64,000 bases of DNA from NCBI GenBank assembly GCA_027485675.1, contig JAIXQP010000017.1:124001-188000 (forward strand), written 5' to 3'. Within the stretch, counting starts at the first letter, position 1. Every line of letters starts with the position of its first letter. This document shows, one piece after another, positions 43,509-54,606 of this stretch. The notes beneath the pieces are model-generated. The model was not told the DNA's origin. It was given only the letters and a program-made list of their open reading frames with translations, and searched no databases. This DNA comes from Terriglobales bacterium (GTDB taxonomy: Bacteria > Acidobacteriota > Terriglobia > Bryobacterales > Bryobacteraceae). A program made the position numbers and the translations under genes.

Positions 43509-43805
43509 TTACTTCTTCACGGAGTCGATGTGGACGGAACCGTCCATCAGCTTACCGGTGATGGTCACCTTCATGCCGAGGTGATCTTTCACCGAGTCAG
43601 CATTGTGGATCGGAACAACCTTGCCGTCTTCGGTGACGAACACGGGGGCGGAACCACCCTTGACGCAACCCTTCACGCAAGCCATCGACTTCTCGGAAGC
43701 GTCGGCGTGCTTGGCGCCACACTTGGCGTCGGAGACAGTGCCCTTCCAAGTGTCGGCGAAAGCGGCCACCGAGCAAAGAGCCATACACAGAGCAAACTTT
43801 TTCAT
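43509..43805 (-). CDS. Small exported protein with Cys pairs
   Basis: A 98-residue protein with a signal peptide (MKKFALCMALCSVAAFA). The mature part has three Cys in SDAKCGAKHAD and MACVKGCVKGGS, and a beta-rich remainder (APVFVTEDGKVVPI, GMKVTITGKLMDGSVHIDSV) like an OB-type fold. This type of short protein is common in Acidobacteria (it resembles DUF5818-like proteins; assignment uncertain) and may bind metal or act at the envelope. GGAGG lies about 11 nt before the ATG. Confidence 0.75.
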   Translation of the reverse strand: MKKFALCMALCSVAAFADTWKGTVSDAKCGAKHADASEKSMACVKGCVKGGSAPVFVTEDGKVVPIHNADSVKDHLGMKVTITGKLMDGSVHIDSVKK

Positions 43806-43901
43806 GATTGGATAATCCTCCCTGGATCTATGGGTGCCGAAGCAGTTCGCCGATGCACCCAAGCTGAGTCTACTAGAAAATACGAAGCCGGGCAACCACC
43901 G

Positions 43902-44834
43902 CTATACCCCCGTGCGGAGCAGACGGATACTCCCGTTCGATGTAGAGATGTCCACCAGCGGTCCGCCGTTGCCGATTCTTCCCTCGACTTTTCGTTTCGT
44001 GACCGACGCATCGCTCCCCGCCAGCGGAAACTCGTTGGTAATGGAGCTATTGGAGGTGCTGGCGGAGACCCGGGCGTTTAGATCGGCCGGCATCCGCAAC
44101 GTTACCCCGCCATTCGAAGTCTGGGCCCGGAGTTCGCTGCGCAGCGGCTGCCGCAGGGTGACGTCGATGCTCCCATTGGTGGTCGCAAAGCGCAGCGGCC
44201 GGTCCCCGGGCGTCTCAATCACGGTCGCGGTAATCGCACCGTTCGAGGTGGCGGCGTCTAACGCCCCCAGCATCTCGTCCACGGTCACCCGTCCGTTCGA
44301 AGTCCGCGCCGTCACCGGCCCCATCATCTTACGAATTTCGATCGCGCCGTTCGAGGTGGTCAGGTCGAGGCTGCCCCGATGCTCGCCCACCCGGATGGTG
44401 CCATTCGAAGTCTGCACCCGGCCCGTACCGTCCATTCCGTCCAGGCGCACCGCGCCGTTGGAGGTGGCGATCCGTTCAAGCACCGCCCGCCGCGGCAACC
44501 GGATGGTAAACCGGGCGCCGGTGTTGCCCCGTTTCTCGCTCGGCGGCAAAGTCCGTACCGTCACCAGGTCCGGCGCCGCCGCCCGAGCCTCCACCCTCAC
44601 CTCGGCCAGTTGCTCTTTACTATTGGCGTACTTGCTGCCGCGGATCTCGACCTTGTCCTGGTCCCAGGCGGTGATCTCTACTGACCCGTTGTAGTTCTCG
44701 AGCGTCAACCGGCCGGTGGCGCTCAGCGGGAACTCGAACGCAAAATCCTCGAACTCGCGGTTGGCATCCGACAGTTGCTCAAGGTCACAACTGGCAAGCA
44801 GCAAAGCAAATGGGGCAAGGAGCAGCAGGCGCAT
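43902..44834 (-). CDS. DUF4097 repeat lipoprotein
   Basis: A 310-residue lipoprotein: LLLASC lipobox with lipidated Cys16. From residue 40 it is a beta-helix of the DUF4097 (putative adhesin) type, with the tetrad TSNG or a variant recurring about every 17-25 residues (ATSNGAV, QTSNGTI, TTSNGAI, ARTSNGRV, AATSNGAI, ATTNGSI, QTSNGGV, STSNGSI), each marking one turn. Membrane-tethered, facing the periplasm or surface; function unknown. GGAGGAAC precedes the ATG as a strong ribosome-binding site. Confidence 0.88.
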   Translation of the reverse strand: MRLLLLAPFALLLASCDLEQLSDANREFEDFAFEFPLSATGRLTLENYNGSVEITAWDQDKVEIRGSKYANSKEQLAEVRVEARAAAPDLVTVRTLPPSEKRGNTGARFTIRLPRRAVLERIATSNGAVRLDGMDGTGRVQTSNGTIRVGEHRGSLDLTTSNGAIEIRKMMGPVTARTSNGRVTVDEMLGALDAATSNGAITATVIETPGDRPLRFATTNGSIDVTLRQPLRSELRAQTSNGGVTLRMPADLNARVSASTSNSSITNEFPLAGSDASVTKRKVEGRIGNGGPLVDISTSNGSIRLLRTGV

Positions 44835-44873
44835 GTTCCTCCATACGAAGCTGCCCCGAAAAAGTTCCCGCGG

Positions 44874-46982
44874 TTACGAATTCGCAAACCGGGCGATCGC
44901 CTCCGGCGTCCAGGCGGCCTGCGGCAGAACCTCCAGATTCGGGATCGCGCCATACGCCCGCCGCACCGCGGCCACATCCAACAGCCGCGCCGCGCCGTCC
45001 ACCATGCCGGCCATCGTCACCCGGCGGTCGCTCAGATACGCCGTCACCTCCGGCAGGTCGATCGTATTGAGCCAGCCGGGAACAAAATTGGCAAAGGCGT
45101 GGTTATAGATCTCCGTTGCGGCCACGCTCTCGAAGCTGACGAGGCCCCCGGAAAGGTAAATCCGGCTGATCTCGGGACTGATGGCCGCGGCGCACTGCGC
45201 CACCACCGTGAACTGCCCCTGCGCCGCCACGGCGATGGGCCGGTCCCGGTGGGCCGGATGCCGCTTCAGACCGCGCACCAGGGCGAGCAGGTCGGAAACC
45301 CGCTGGCCCAGCAGCGTCCGCCCGAGCATCAGCGAGGCCCACGCGTACGCCTCCTCTTCATTGTGCGAGCGCACGTACCGCGGATTGCCCGGACCAATTT
45401 CGGGCAGCAGATCGCCAACGCCGCGCAGATCCGGCACGCACACCGCGAAGCCCTGCCGCGCCAGCGTCTGGTGCAGTTCATCCTCGTGCCAGCCCGTGCG
45501 CCGCCCGGCCAGTTGCAGCAGCAGAATCAGGGGCTGTCTCCCGGTAGCCGGCCGCGGCGAGAAGAGCCACGCCGGGACGTAAACCTGCGGCGCCGAAGCG
45601 ATTTCCACCGCCTCGATGGTCACCCCGCGGCCCGGAAACGTTTTGAGCGTAGTGAACGGCCCGGACGCCGGGGCGTCCATCTGCAGTAAGTTGTCGAGCG
45701 CACCGGGCTTCCGCGGCGGCCGGTTCTTGCGCTGCAGGGTGAACGGAGTCTCGGACCGCAGCGAGTGGATCACGCTCCCGCGCTCGGTACACTGCAGCGT
45801 CTCCGGGGCCTCCACGCGCGTCGGCGGCTCCTCGGTGATGGCCGCCGAGCCGGGTTTCATCCACCGGAGGAACCAGTTATAAACCTGCAGCCGGGTATCG
45901 AATTCGAGCGAATGCGGCAGCGCGGTGCCGCTCCACGCCACGTGGTCCGGCTTACCCAAAGTGCTATAGATCTTTTTGAGATGCTGGAACTCCTCCCAGC
46001 CGCTGTTGATGTACTGCGGACTGTAGGTACCCAGGAAATCTTTATCGCTGACGGTCAGCAGCAGCGGCTTCGGCGCGAACGGATAGAGGGTGTCCCAACG
46101 GTCGAAATTGGCGGGCGCGGCCGCAATCAGGTTCTGTTCGGCATCGTCGGTCGAGCCGGGCGCCGAGAACTCTTTACACGCGAAGTTCTCCGTGTTGGCG
46201 CTGGTCAGCACGGCGCAGGTCACGCGGTCATCGACGGCGAGCAGGAACATCGAATCCGTGCCGCCGCCGGATTGGCCCGTGGTCGCCACGTTCCGCTGAT
46301 CGACGTAGGGCAGCGAGAGCAGATAGTCGAGCGAACGCACGGCATCCCACGTCTGCAGGCGCGTCGCCGTATCGCCCGTCAGCAGCATCTGCCACCCGGC
46401 CACCGAATGCTCGTCGTCGGCGCTCGAAAAGCGGGAGTTCTTGCCGGAGGCGTCGGGATAGTAGACGCGTTCGCCCTGGCCCTGCGGATCGAAGCCCAGC
46501 ACCACAAACCCCAGTTGCACCAGACCCTGAGCGCACCGTTGATACGTCGCATAGGCCTTGCCCAACGGACTATGGCCCATTTGGAGCAGCACCGCCGGGA
46601 AGGGCCCGGGGCCGGGCTCGGGCACGTAGAGATTCGCCGTCACCGGAAAGCCGGGCCGCGAATCGTAGATCACTTTGTCAATGCGGTATCCATCGCGTTT
46701 CACGCTGCCGGTGGTCCGCGGGTTCAGCGGCGTCTTCTGCAGTTCGCCGCCGATCAAAGTCCAGAACGTCTGCCGGGCCCAACGCTGCCGCTCGGCGATG
46801 GCTACCGGCGTCGTCAGGTTCTTCACCGCACCCAGCCGCCGCTCATAGGCGCCCCCCGCGAGGCTCTTCAGATAGTCCGGCAAACACCGGGCGTAGTTGC
46901 GATAGCTCACGCCAGGATACGGGAGATCCTGCGCCCGCAGCGAGGCGGCGGCGGAGAGGGCGAGCCAGGTTCGGCGGGTCAT
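44874..46982 (-). CDS. Exported double alpha/beta-hydrolase (acetylxylan-esterase-like)
   Basis: A 702-residue protein with a signal (MTRRTWLALSAAASLRAQ). The N-terminal domain matches the AXE1/dienelactone-hydrolase-like esterases: YVPEPGPGPFPAVLLQMGHS, VLGFDPQGQGERV and the nucleophile elbow GQSGGG with Ser238. A second alpha/beta-hydrolase region (about 455-702) has LILLLQLAGRRTGWHEDE and AVCVPDLRGVGD, but its elbow reads AVAAQGQF with no Ser, so it is probably inactive. Likely substrate: acetylated sugar polymers. The gene ends 40 nt before DUF4097 on the same strand. Confidence 0.85.
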   Translation of the reverse strand: MTRRTWLALSAAASLRAQDLPYPGVSYRNYARCLPDYLKSLAGGAYERRLGAVKNLTTPVAIAERQRWARQTFWTLIGGELQKTPLNPRTTGSVKRDGYRIDKVIYDSRPGFPVTANLYVPEPGPGPFPAVLLQMGHSPLGKAYATYQRCAQGLVQLGFVVLGFDPQGQGERVYYPDASGKNSRFSSADDEHSVAGWQMLLTGDTATRLQTWDAVRSLDYLLSLPYVDQRNVATTGQSGGGTDSMFLLAVDDRVTCAVLTSANTENFACKEFSAPGSTDDAEQNLIAAAPANFDRWDTLYPFAPKPLLLTVSDKDFLGTYSPQYINSGWEEFQHLKKIYSTLGKPDHVAWSGTALPHSLEFDTRLQVYNWFLRWMKPGSAAITEEPPTRVEAPETLQCTERGSVIHSLRSETPFTLQRKNRPPRKPGALDNLLQMDAPASGPFTTLKTFPGRGVTIEAVEIASAPQVYVPAWLFSPRPATGRQPLILLLQLAGRRTGWHEDELHQTLARQGFAVCVPDLRGVGDLLPEIGPGNPRYVRSHNEEEAYAWASLMLGRTLLGQRVSDLLALVRGLKRHPAHRDRPIAVAAQGQFTVVAQCAAAISPEISRIYLSGGLVSFESVAATEIYNHAFANFVPGWLNTIDLPEVTAYLSDRRVTMAGMVDGAARLLDVAAVRRAYGAIPNLEVLPQAAWTPEAIARFANS

Positions 46983-47032
46983 AGGGAGGGGTAAAAAAAC
47001 GGTATCACAGCAGGGTACTCTGGAAAACGATT

Positions 47033-47725
47033 ATGAGCGAATTGCGGACCCTGCAGTCCTCCGACATTCCCGCCGCCATGCGGCTGGTCGAGGCCGCCAA
47101 CTGGAACCAGACTCCGGAGGACTGGCAGCGCACCCTGACGCTGGCGCCGGAGACCTGCTGGGGTGTCTTCGCCGATGGCACGCTGGCCGCCACGACCACG
47201 GCCGTGCGCTATGGCAACGGCGTCGTCTGGATCGGCATGGTGCTCACCGCGCCCGAGTTTCGCGGACGCGGCTACGCCACCCGGCTGCTTGAAGAGGCGT
47301 TGCAGATGGAGGCGGCCTGTTTCCGCCTGGACGCCACCGCCATGGGCGCGCCGCTCTATCGCAGGCTCGGCTTCGTGGACGAACAGCCCATTGAACGCTG
47401 GGAGCGGCCCGCCGCCGCCGTCGCCTACGATGCCCGCCTGCTCGCCGCCCTGGCCGGCTCCGGGCCCTGCGTCGGGCGCCCGGGCCGCAAGGCTTGGTAC
47501 TTCGGCCCGTGGGTGGGGGCGGGCCTCGAAACCGCGCTCCAACTCACCATCTCCCGCCGCAGCGGCGAGGCCATCTATTGGGATCTGTTCCCCGCCGACA
47601 CCGAAGCCGCCGAACTGGCCCGGCGCTATGGCTTCGTTCGGTTGCGGGAACTCGTCCGCATGCGCCGCGGCCCGTTCGTGGCCGATGTGCCGGCGCGGGC
47701 CATCTGTGGGTTCGAATTCGGCTGA
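47033..47725 (+). CDS. GNAT-family N-acetyltransferase
   Basis: A 230-residue cytoplasmic acetyltransferase. Acetyl-CoA is bound by motif A, APEFRGRGYATRLLEEAL (RxxGxA), and LYRRLGFVDEQPIERW is the usual motif B region. A second, degenerate half (about 140-230; RRYGFVRLRELVRM) suggests a tandem GNAT such as those of the Rv/Eis-like group. The substrate is unknown. It is divergent from the esterase and followed by the oxidoreductase gene. Confidence 0.85.
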   Translation: MSELRTLQSSDIPAAMRLVEAANWNQTPEDWQRTLTLAPETCWGVFADGTLAATTTAVRYGNGVVWIGMVLTAPEFRGRGYATRLLEEALQMEAACFRLDATAMGAPLYRRLGFVDEQPIERWERPAAAVAYDARLLAALAGSGPCVGRPGRKAWYFGPWVGAGLETALQLTISRRSGEAIYWDLFPADTEAAELARRYGFVRLRELVRMRRGPFVADVPARAICGFEFG

Positions 47726-47746
47726 GGCTCGTGATAGCCTTTGCTG

Positions 47747-49042
47747 ATGCCTCAGGATTCCACTCGTCGCAGCGTGCTGCAAGCCGCCACCCTCGCCTAC
47801 ACCACCAACCTGTTCACCGGAAAGCTGCGCGGCGCCAACGATAAGATCAACGCCGCCTTTATCGGCATGGGCCGCATGGGCCGCGGCAACATGAACTCGG
47901 CGATGCGGCAGGACAATCTCCACGTCAGCGCCGTCTGTGATGTCTACACGCCGAACCTGAATCTGGCTGTGGAGCAGTCCGCCAAGCAGCCCGGCGGCGC
48001 CGCGCGAGGCGTGCGCGACTTCCGCGAGATCCTGGCCGACAAGAGCGTCGACATCGTCTGCATCTCGACGCCCGACCACTGGCACCCCTACATGACCATT
48101 GAAGCCTGCAAGGCCGGCAAGGATGTCTATGTCGAAAAGCCGACCAGCGTAACCATCGAAGAAGGCCAGAAGATGGTGCAGGCCGCGCGGAAGTACAAGC
48201 GCGTCGTGCAGGGCGGCACCATGCAGCGCAGCGGCGCGCACTTCATTGAAGCCTGCAACATCGTCAAGCGCGGCGACATCGGCGACGTCACCGTGGTGAA
48301 AACCTGGAACTACGGCAACGCGGCCCCGGAGGGCATCGGCAATCCGCCCGACGGCGCCCCGCCGAGCGAACTCGACTGGGACATGTGGCTCGGCCCGGCG
48401 CCCAAGCGCCCCTTCAACGCTAACCGGTTCGGCGTGGACCCCAAGGCCTTCTCCCATTTCCGCTGGTTCTGGGACTACGCCGGCGGCATGATGACCGACT
48501 GGGGCGTCCATGTGCTCGACATCGCCCGCATGGGCATGGGTGAGCCGATGCCGAAATCCGTGGTCGCCCTCGGCGACAAGTTCCAGATCAAGGACAACCG
48601 CGAAACGCCCGATACCCTGACGGCGGTCTACGAGTTCCCCGGCTTCCTGGCGCACTATGAAAACCGGATGTTCAACGCCAACTCCATGTTCAAGCAGGGC
48701 TACGGCACCTTGTTCCATGGCACGAAGGCGTCCCTGTTCGTTGACCGTGCCCTCTACCGCATTCATCCGGAAGGCCCCGGCGAGGTGATCGAAGTGAAGA
48801 GCTCGAACAACTCCGGCATCGCCCATTGGGCCAATTTCCTTGAATGCGTGAAGACGCGCGAGAAGCCCGCCTCCGATATCGAGATCTGCCACAAATCCAC
48901 GACGACCTGTCTGCTGGCCAACGTGGCCCTGCGGTCGAAGGTGAAGGTCGATTGGGACGACGCGCGGCAGACCGTTCTGCAGCCGGAAGCCCGGAAGCTC
49001 CTGAAGCGCGACGAACGCGGCCCCTGGAAGCTGGTCGTATGA
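47747..49042 (+). CDS. Exported Gfo/Idh/MocA oxidoreductase (Tat signal)
   Basis: A 431-residue dehydrogenase. The start MPQDSTRRSVLQAATLAY is a twin-arginine type signal. INAAFIGMGRMGRGNMNSAM begins the Rossmann domain and DVYVEKPTSVTIEEGQKMV holds the EKP motif. In the C-terminal domain GGMMTDWGVHVLDIARMGMG carries the catalytic His region. Export suggests that sugar oxidation takes place in the periplasm with a tightly bound NAD(P). The ATG at 47747 lies 6 nt after TAGCCT, so the message may be leaderless; the TTG at 47741 is an alternative. Its stop overlaps the next start (ATGA). Confidence 0.9.
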   Translation: MPQDSTRRSVLQAATLAYTTNLFTGKLRGANDKINAAFIGMGRMGRGNMNSAMRQDNLHVSAVCDVYTPNLNLAVEQSAKQPGGAARGVRDFREILADKSVDIVCISTPDHWHPYMTIEACKAGKDVYVEKPTSVTIEEGQKMVQAARKYKRVVQGGTMQRSGAHFIEACNIVKRGDIGDVTVVKTWNYGNAAPEGIGNPPDGAPPSELDWDMWLGPAPKRPFNANRFGVDPKAFSHFRWFWDYAGGMMTDWGVHVLDIARMGMGEPMPKSVVALGDKFQIKDNRETPDTLTAVYEFPGFLAHYENRMFNANSMFKQGYGTLFHGTKASLFVDRALYRIHPEGPGEVIEVKSSNNSGIAHWANFLECVKTREKPASDIEICHKSTTTCLLANVALRSKVKVDWDDARQTVLQPEARKLLKRDERGPWKLVV

Positions 49043-49761
49043 AGATCACCCGGCTTGGCTTCGTTTCGTTATTTGCCGCGCCGCTGCTGCCGCAGAGCAG
49101 CCGGGACGTGTTCCTGCTGGCCGGGCAGTCCAATATGGCGGGCCGCGGCGTGGTGGAGCCGGCCGATAAGCAGCCTTGGCCCGGGATCTCGGTGTTCACG
49201 AAAGCGAAGGCCTGGGCCCCGGCCGTCGACCCGCTGCATTTCGACAAACCGGATATCGCCGGGGTCGGCCTGGGCCGCACCTTCGCGGCCAAGGTGCAGA
49301 AGCACAGCGACATCAAAGAGATCGGCTTGATTCCGGCGGCCATGGGCGGGTCGAGCCTGCAGGAATGGTCGCCGGGCGGGCCGCTGTTTACGAATGCGGT
49401 GGAACGGACGAAGGCCGCCGGAGGCCGCTTGCGGGGGATCCTGTGGCACCAGGGCGAGGCGGACGCCGTGGCCGGCCTGGAAAGCACCTATGCCGAGCGC
49501 TGGATGGTGGTGATGAACGCGCTGCGGGAGGCCGTGGGCGACGTGCCGGTGGTGGTCGGCGAACTGGGCCGCTTTAATCCGAAGTACGCCGCGGTCAGCG
49601 AGCAGTTGGCGTCGCTGGTGGTGCGGTATCCCCGTGTTGGCTTCGTCAGCGCCGGCGGACTGAAGGCCAAAGCGGACGGGGTCCACTTCGATGCCCCCTC
49701 GCTCAAAGAGTTCGGCCGCCGCTACGCGCACGCCTGGCTCATGCTTACCGAAAATTGGTGA
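49039..49761 (+). CDS. Exported SGNH esterase (sialate O-acetylesterase-like)
   Basis: A 240-residue hydrolase with a weak signal peptide (MKITRLGFVSLFAAPLLPQ). SGNH blocks are seen: block I FLLAGQSNMAGRG with the catalytic Ser, block III ILWHQGEADA, and block V DGVHFDAP with the Asp/His pair. The family (SASA/CE6-like) removes acetyl groups from sugars. The ATG lies within the stop of the preceding Tat-exported oxidoreductase, so the two are translated together and probably act on the same acetylated carbohydrate. Confidence 0.88.
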   Translation: MKITRLGFVSLFAAPLLPQSSRDVFLLAGQSNMAGRGVVEPADKQPWPGISVFTKAKAWAPAVDPLHFDKPDIAGVGLGRTFAAKVQKHSDIKEIGLIPAAMGGSSLQEWSPGGPLFTNAVERTKAAGGRLRGILWHQGEADAVAGLESTYAERWMVVMNALREAVGDVPVVVGELGRFNPKYAAVSEQLASLVVRYPRVGFVSAGGLKAKADGVHFDAPSLKEFGRRYAHAWLMLTENW

Positions 49762-49776
49762 TAGCCTGAAGTTAAG

Positions 49777-50449
49777 GTGGATCAGGCCGCAATACGCACG
49801 GTCGGGCTAGCGAAGACGTACCAATCCGGTGCGAACGCCCTGACTGTGTTTGCCAATCTGAACCTGAACGTGGCCCAGGGAGAGCGCGTGGCGCTGATGG
49901 GCGCGAGCGGCGCCGGGAAGTCCACATTATTACACTGTTTGGGTGGTCTCGACCGGCCCTCGGCGGGAAAGATTTTTTGTGGCGAGCGCGAACTCCACTC
50001 GTTGAACGAAACCGAGTTGGCGGACTTCCGCAACCGGGAAGTTGGCTTCGTTTGGCAGATTCACTATCTACTCCCCGAGTTTACGGCCGAAGAGAATGTG
50101 ATGATGCCACTGCTGATTCGAGGAGTCTCCCAGGAGGAGGCCGCTCCGGCCGCGCGGGCGCGCCTGGACGAGGTGGGTTTGAGCGCGCGGGCGCACCACC
50201 GGGCCGGCGAGCTATCCGGCGGCGAGCAGCAGCGCGTGGTACTGGCGAGGGCCCTGGTGGGTCGGCCAAAATATTTGTTGGCGGATGAGCCAACGGGGAA
50301 TCTGGATGAACGGACCGGCGAAATGATCAGCAGCCTGCTGCGCGACCTCCACCGGTCGCACGGGCTGACTTCGATCTACGTCACCCACAATCCGAATTTC
50401 GCCCGGTCCTGCGACCGGGTGTTGTGTCTGCAGAATGGAGAACTAGCGC

Positions 50450-50457
<8 letters not shown>
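49777..50457 (+). CDS. LolD-like ABC transporter ATPase
   Basis: A 226-residue ATPase of the MacB/LolD family. Walker A is GASGAGKS, the Q loop FVWQIHYLLPEFTAEENV, the signature LSGGEQQR, Walker B LLADEPTGNLD and the switch His in YVTHN. LolD-type ATPases release lipoproteins from the inner membrane together with LolC/LolE, which are not adjacent here. The GTG at 49777 starts the conserved N-terminus. Its stop overlaps the clpC start by 8 nt, so clpC is translationally linked to it. A TAGCCT hexamer lies 9 nt before the GTG. Confidence 0.88.
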
Positions 50458-52930
<2,473 letters not shown>

Positions 52931-52951
52931 CGCAGTCACCAAAAACGTAAC

Positions 52952-53000
52952 ACTATAGTGCCCCGCGTCGGAAGACTCCGATTCGGGGCACTATAGTTTT
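52952..53000 (+). terminator. Strong hairpin after clpC, abutting the next start
   Basis: ACTATAGTGCCCCG (52952-52965) pairs with CGGGGCACTATAGT (52984-52997), 14 perfect bp; an inner stem TCGGA/TCCGA (52968-52972 with 52977-52981) closes a 4-nt loop. A TTTT run follows and the DUF1003 ATG comes at once. It reads as an intrinsic terminator for clpC, but part of it also occupies the ribosome-binding region of the next gene. Confidence 0.8.
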
Positions 53001-53528
53001 ATGAACACGAACGCACTCATCCAGCAGATTCAGCAGTTGGATGAACAGGAGCGGGCGGTGGTGGCGGCCCTGCTCAGTCAAAACACTATTGCCCGGGATA
53101 TCAACCAGGAGTTTAGCGGCCAACTGACCTTCGGCCAGCGGGTGGCGGACCGGGTGGCTACCTTCGGCGGAAGTTGGCCCTTTCTCGGGTTGTTCCTCGG
53201 CTCGATGGCCGTCTGGATCGGCGCCAACGTAGGGCGTCCGAACGCCTTCGATCCCTTTCCGTTCATCCTGTTGAATCTGGTGCTCAGCTGCGTCGCCGCC
53301 ATCCAGGCACCCGTCATCATGATGAGTCAGAACCGGCAGTCGGCCCGCGACCGAGTAGAAGCCCGGCATGACTATGAGATCAATCTGAAAGCGGAGATGG
53401 AGGTGATGGGCCTTCACGCCAAGGTCGACGAGCTCCGCGACGTGCAATGGTCGCAGCTGGTCGCCATGCAGGAGCAGCAGACTCAGTTGCTCCAGCAGAT
53501 CCAAGCCCAGTTAGAGCGCCGGGCCTAA
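53001..53528 (+). CDS. DUF1003 membrane protein
   Basis: A 175-residue protein. A helical N-terminus (QQIQQLDEQERAVVAALLS) leads into the DUF1003 region: TFGQRVADRVATFGGSWPFLGLF, two membrane helices (SWPFLGLFLGSMAVWIGA, FPFILLNLVLSCVAAIQAPVI), MMSQNRQSARDR, and a helical tail ending in a Gln-rich segment (QEQQTQLLQQIQAQL). Function unknown; homologues are inner-membrane proteins. No usable Shine-Dalgarno site is free because the terminator-like hairpin ends at the ATG. Confidence 0.88.
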   Translation: MNTNALIQQIQQLDEQERAVVAALLSQNTIARDINQEFSGQLTFGQRVADRVATFGGSWPFLGLFLGSMAVWIGANVGRPNAFDPFPFILLNLVLSCVAAIQAPVIMMSQNRQSARDRVEARHDYEINLKAEMEVMGLHAKVDELRDVQWSQLVAMQEQQTQLLQQIQAQLERRA

Positions 53529-53567
53529 GGGATATTCTCCCGGAGCGCCCTGTGTTAGTCTGCTGCC

Positions 53568-54560
53568 ATGTACTACATGGTGACGAACCGGACCCTGCGC
53601 GATGGAACGCCATCCGCCGAGCCCGGCCCCCTCAGTTACTGGATCTCGGATGGAGCGGCCCCGCTCGACCAGATCGGCAGTTGGTCCAAAGTGGTGCCTG
53701 CCGCCTTCCGCAAAACTCTGATTCAAGAAGCCGACTCCTTCCCCCAGATTCTGGACCCGGAACGCCACGACGAACAACGGCACATCGGTGTCTTTGTTCA
53801 CGGTTTCAACAACACCTGGGACGACGCCGCCCGCCGCTACCGCGGCATCGCCGACAACATCTACGCCGCCAACCAACTCGGCGCATGTGTGCTCTTCACC
53901 TGGCCTTCGGAAGGCTCGAAGCTCGGCTACATCCCGGACCGGCTCGACGCCCGCAAGTCGGCCGACTCCCTGGCGGAGACCCTAAGCTACCTCTACGACT
54001 GGGCAATCCAGAAGCAGAACGACGGGTCCTTAAACCCCGCCGATGGCTGTAAGGCCAAGATCTCACTCATCGCCCACAGCATGGGCGCCTACGTCACCCA
54101 GAAAGCCATGCAGACGGTGTGGACGCGCAAGAATCAACCCCTGCTCGTCAGCCTGATCAATCAGATGATCCTGGTGGCGGCCGACGTCGACAACGACCTG
54201 TTCGATAGCGGCGAATCGGTCGATGGCTCCGACGGCGATGCCATCGCCAATCTGACCTACCGGATTACCGCCCTCTACACGGGCCGCGACTCGACCCTTG
54301 GCCTGTCGGCCGGTTTCAAACACTTTGGCAAGCGCCGCCTCGGCCGGAGCGGCCTGGACCGGGGAGCAAACGGCGTACCCGTTGCCCCGGATAACGTTTG
54401 GGACATCGACTGTTCGCGGCTGATCCGTCCCGACGCGAAAAACATCCACTCTTCTTACTTTGAGCCCACCCAGTCCCACTGCGGCGAACTCCTCCGCCGC
54501 GTCCTGCGGGGGGACGACCGCAAGCTGGTCTCCGCCTGGGCCGAAGAGAACTTCTTTTAA
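53568..54560 (+). CDS. DUF900 alpha/beta hydrolase
   Basis: A 330-residue hydrolase of the DUF900 group. IGVFVHGFNNTWDDAARRY holds the oxyanion HGFN turn, VLFTWPSEGSKLGYIPDRLDA is the strand that defines the family, and KISLIAHSMGAYV carries the nucleophile Ser (GxSxG as AHSMG). DVDNDLF supplies the acid. There is no export signal. The substrate is unknown. A TAGTCT hexamer 6 nt before the ATG suggests a leaderless message. It converges on the TonB-dependent receptor through a hairpin. Confidence 0.85.
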   Translation: MYYMVTNRTLRDGTPSAEPGPLSYWISDGAAPLDQIGSWSKVVPAAFRKTLIQEADSFPQILDPERHDEQRHIGVFVHGFNNTWDDAARRYRGIADNIYAANQLGACVLFTWPSEGSKLGYIPDRLDARKSADSLAETLSYLYDWAIQKQNDGSLNPADGCKAKISLIAHSMGAYVTQKAMQTVWTRKNQPLLVSLINQMILVAADVDNDLFDSGESVDGSDGDAIANLTYRITALYTGRDSTLGLSAGFKHFGKRRLGRSGLDRGANGVPVAPDNVWDIDCSRLIRPDAKNIHSSYFEPTQSHCGELLRRVLRGDDRKLVSAWAEENFF

Positions 54561-54567
54561 AGCGCAG

Positions 54568-54596
54568 GGCGGGAGTTGCGCCGGGCCACTCCCGCC
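54568..54596. terminator. Hairpin between convergent genes
   Basis: GGCGGGAGT (54568-54576) and ACTCCCGCC (54588-54596) form a 9-bp stem with an 11-nt loop between the DUF900 gene and the receptor gene. T-runs are short on both sides, so it may terminate both messages only weakly. Confidence 0.45.
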
Positions 54597-54606
54597 TCAG
54601 AGCCAG

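Noticed and set aside
46979-48892. Minus-strand frame of 637 codons
   Set aside because: Antisense to the GNAT and Gfo/Idh/MocA genes, both with clear motifs; composition is shadow-like.
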